Shown piece after piece: positions 5,627 through 6,809 of a stretch of DNA of 6,809 nt. The position numbers were made by a program, and so were the translations under genes. The notes beneath the pieces are model-generated. The model made no database searches, was not told the DNA's origin, and saw only the letters and a list, made by a program, of their open reading frames with translations. This DNA comes from Clostridia bacterium (GTDB taxonomy: Bacteria; Bacillota; Clostridia; Oscillospirales; CAG-272). Where the stretch lies: positions 1-6,809 of the forward strand of contig JAGBTR010000177.1 of NCBI GenBank assembly GCA_017631215.1. The letters are read 5' to 3'. Position 1 is the first letter of the stretch, and every line of letters starts with the position of its first letter.

Positions 5627-6472
5627 ATGGAGAATGTGACCGAGCGCATCGTTGACGCATTGCGTTGCCCCGTTTGCGGCGCGCCGATGCGATACGATGC
5701 CACGTGCGGTGCGGGGCAGCTGCTGTGCCTTGGCACAAGGACGCACAATTTCGATCTGGCTAAAAGCGGCTACGTGCATCTGGCACCCCGTCACAGCGGC
5801 GGCGGTGACAGCCGCGAGGCGGTGCGCGCCCGAACGGCGTTTTTGTCGGAGGGCTACTATCGGGTCGCGGTCGATGCGCTGTGCGAGCTGATCAAGACCT
5901 ATGCCCCCGAGGGGCTGGTGGTGGATGCGGGCTGTGGCGAGGGCTACTATACCAACCGCGTTGCCGCGATGGGGCAGCACGCCGTTTGCGGGTTCGACCT
6001 CTCGCGGGATGCCGTTGATAGCGCCGCCAAGGCGGCCAGGCGCGAGGGAAACGGTGCGCGCTACGGCGTGGCAAGTGTGTTTGAGCTACCGCTCGCGGAC
6101 GGCAGTGCCGACGCGGTGCTCAATATCTTCGCTCCTTGCTCTGAGGCGGAATATGCCCGCGTGCTGAAGTCGGGCGGTGTGCTCATCCTGCTGGGCGCAG
6201 GCGAACGCCACCTGCTGGGGCTCAAGCGTGCGCTGTACGATGAGATCTATGAGAATGCCGAGCGTGCGGATCTGCCCGAGGGACTTGATCTTGTCGAGCA
6301 GAGAACGGTGCGCGACGTGATCGAGGTTACGGGCGCGGAGCAGATCGGGCATCTGTTTTCGATGACGCCCTACTACTGGCGCACCTCGCCCGAGGACAAG
6401 CGCAAGCTGGAGCGTCTTGAGACGCTCAAAACCGAGATCGAGTTCGATTGCCGCGTCTATCGCAAGGCGTAA
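5627..6472 (+). CDS. rlmA: RlmA-type 23S rRNA (guanine-N1)-methyltransferase
   Basis: RlmA-family enzymes use S-adenosylmethionine to methylate N1 of a guanine in hairpin 35 of 23S rRNA: G745 for RlmA(I), and G748 for the Gram-positive RlmA(II)/TlrB type. The product is 281 residues. An N-terminal zinc-finger-like segment holds C14 and C17 (CPVC), C34 and H40 (CLGTRTH), followed by NFDLAKSGYVHL. The Cys-to-His gap is two residues longer than the CxxxH I recall for E. coli RlmA. The SAM-binding loop is VVDAGCGEGYYTN (98-110). FAPCSEAEYARVLKSGG (168-184), GERHLLGLKRALYDEIY (192-208) and the late MTPYYWR (246-252) all match the family. It is last in the protease/two-component operon and is followed directly by a terminator. 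Which guanine it methylates cannot be decided from the sequence. Confidence 0.9.
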   Translation: MENVTERIVDALRCPVCGAPMRYDATCGAGQLLCLGTRTHNFDLAKSGYVHLAPRHSGGGDSREAVRARTAFLSEGYYRVAVDALCELIKTYAPEGLVVDAGCGEGYYTNRVAAMGQHAVCGFDLSRDAVDSAAKAARREGNGARYGVASVFELPLADGSADAVLNIFAPCSEAEYARVLKSGGVLILLGAGERHLLGLKRALYDEIYENAERADLPEGLDLVEQRTVRDVIEVTGAEQIGHLFSMTPYYWRTSPEDKRKLERLETLKTEIEFDCRVYRKA

Positions 6473-6475
6473 ATG

Positions 6476-6505
6476 AAAAGGGACCGTGATGATCACGGTC
6501 CTTTT
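6476..6505. terminator. Intrinsic terminator, probably bidirectional
   Basis: GGACCGTGA (6481-6489) and TCACGGTCC (6493-6501) form a perfect 9-bp stem with a TGA loop. It is flanked by AAAA (6476-6479) and TTTT (6502-6505), which extend the stem past a single bulged G. It lies 3 bp after the rlmA stop and 15 bp from the stop of the convergent gene. The U-run on either strand lets it end both transcripts. Confidence 0.9.
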
Positions 6506-6520
6506 GCTATGTGAGGCGCG

Positions 6521-6809
6521 TCAATGCCGACGCTTGGGGCGGCGTTTTTTCTTGGGCAGATTAGCACCGAGCGACGCGCCGAGAAGGGCGAAGACGAGCA
6601 TACCGCCGCGTAGTCCCCACGCGATCGGGGGTGCCCACGCGTGCTCGGACGGAAATAGCGCACCCATCAGCCAAAACAGCGCGACCAGCACAGCCCCCGA
6701 AAGCGCGCCGCAAAGCAGAGGCGAGAGTCGGGCACGGTGACGCGTCAAAAAGCCGCAAGCAAGCGCACATACGGCACTCACACCGCAGGCGAGTGGCGTG
6801 ATAAGGGCA
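6521..6809 (-). CDS. Small membrane protein, TIGR04086-like (C-terminal part)
   Basis: The frame is open to the right edge, so this is the last 95 residues of a longer gene. It shows three hydrophobic segments: residues 1-21 (partial helix), about 28-52 (LSPLLCGALSGAVLVALFWL), and about 60-84 with LRGGMLVFALLGASLGANL. A strongly basic tail follows (KKKRRPKRRH). The Gly-rich last helix, ending GANL before a lysine tail, resembles the Firmicute TIGR04086 family of roughly 110-130-residue membrane proteins of unknown function. That assignment is from memory of the pattern and tentative. A GTG at 6781 could serve as a start, but the frame continues hydrophobically upstream, so the true start is probably outside the window. 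The gene converges on the rlmA operon and shares its terminator. Confidence 0.6.
   Translation of the reverse strand, partial: ALITPLACGVSAVCALACGFLTRHRARLSPLLCGALSGAVLVALFWLMGALFPSEHAWAPPIAWGLRGGMLVFALLGASLGANLPKKKRRPKRRH

Noticed and set aside
4362..5738. 458-codon open frame on the minus strand opposite the kinase
   Set aside because: It lies wholly across the kinase and rlmA genes, has no recognisable motif, and is rich in Arg/His/Gln as expected for an antisense frame of GC-rich coding DNA.
1..6809. CRISPR array, transposase, tRNA, riboswitch or phage genes
   Set aside because: I saw no regularly spaced repeats, insertion-sequence ends, cloverleaf-like segments or phage proteins. The only spacer over 200 bp is the 220-bp divergent promoter region, which fits ordinary regulation.

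Overview
The window reads as chromosomal DNA from a moderately GC-rich Firmicute, most likely a clostridial gut-type lineage (Oscillospiraceae/Ruminococcaceae-like). That placement is an inference. It rests on strong AGGAGG-type ribosome binding sites, the AddB (rather than RecBCD) nuclease, the style of the RlmA and HtrA proteins, and a TIGR04086-like small membrane protein. No mobile elements, CRISPR arrays, tRNAs or rRNAs were found.

Layout. A leftward pair comes first: a short QueG-family epoxyqueuosine reductase (746-1603) and, one base downstream, the N-terminal 248 residues of AddB (1-744, running off the left edge). A divergent, AT-rich intergenic region (1604-1823) follows, with candidate promoters facing both ways. 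A rightward four-gene operon then fills most of the window: a membrane-anchored HtrA/DegP-type serine protease (1824-3293), an OmpR-family response regulator (3314-4009), a two-pass sensor histidine kinase (4035-5624) and an RlmA-type 23S rRNA guanine-N1 methyltransferase (5627-6472). A hairpin terminator (6476-6505) closes the operon. It also serves a convergent, right-truncated small membrane protein gene (6521-6809).

How the genes work together. The protease, regulator and kinase look like a self-contained envelope-stress module. The kinase has a roughly 170-residue outside domain, the regulator has a DNA-binding winged helix, and the protease would degrade or refold damaged exported proteins, as in the CssRS/HtrA system of Bacillus. 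A 12-bp direct repeat (TTTTTTGnnTCT), with copies exactly 21 bp apart just upstream of the protease promoter, is a candidate binding site for the regulator and would make the module autoregulatory. The rRNA methyltransferase, 2 bp behind the kinase, is the unusual member.

Three starts were moved inward from the longest open frame because a Shine-Dalgarno sequence lies at ideal spacing: the QueG-like gene (1603), the kinase (GTG at 4035) and RlmA (5627). I see no convincing undescribed defence or mobile system here. The most interesting points are the protease/two-component/RlmA operon with its putative operator, the atypical PDZ domain of the protease, and the shortened QueG.
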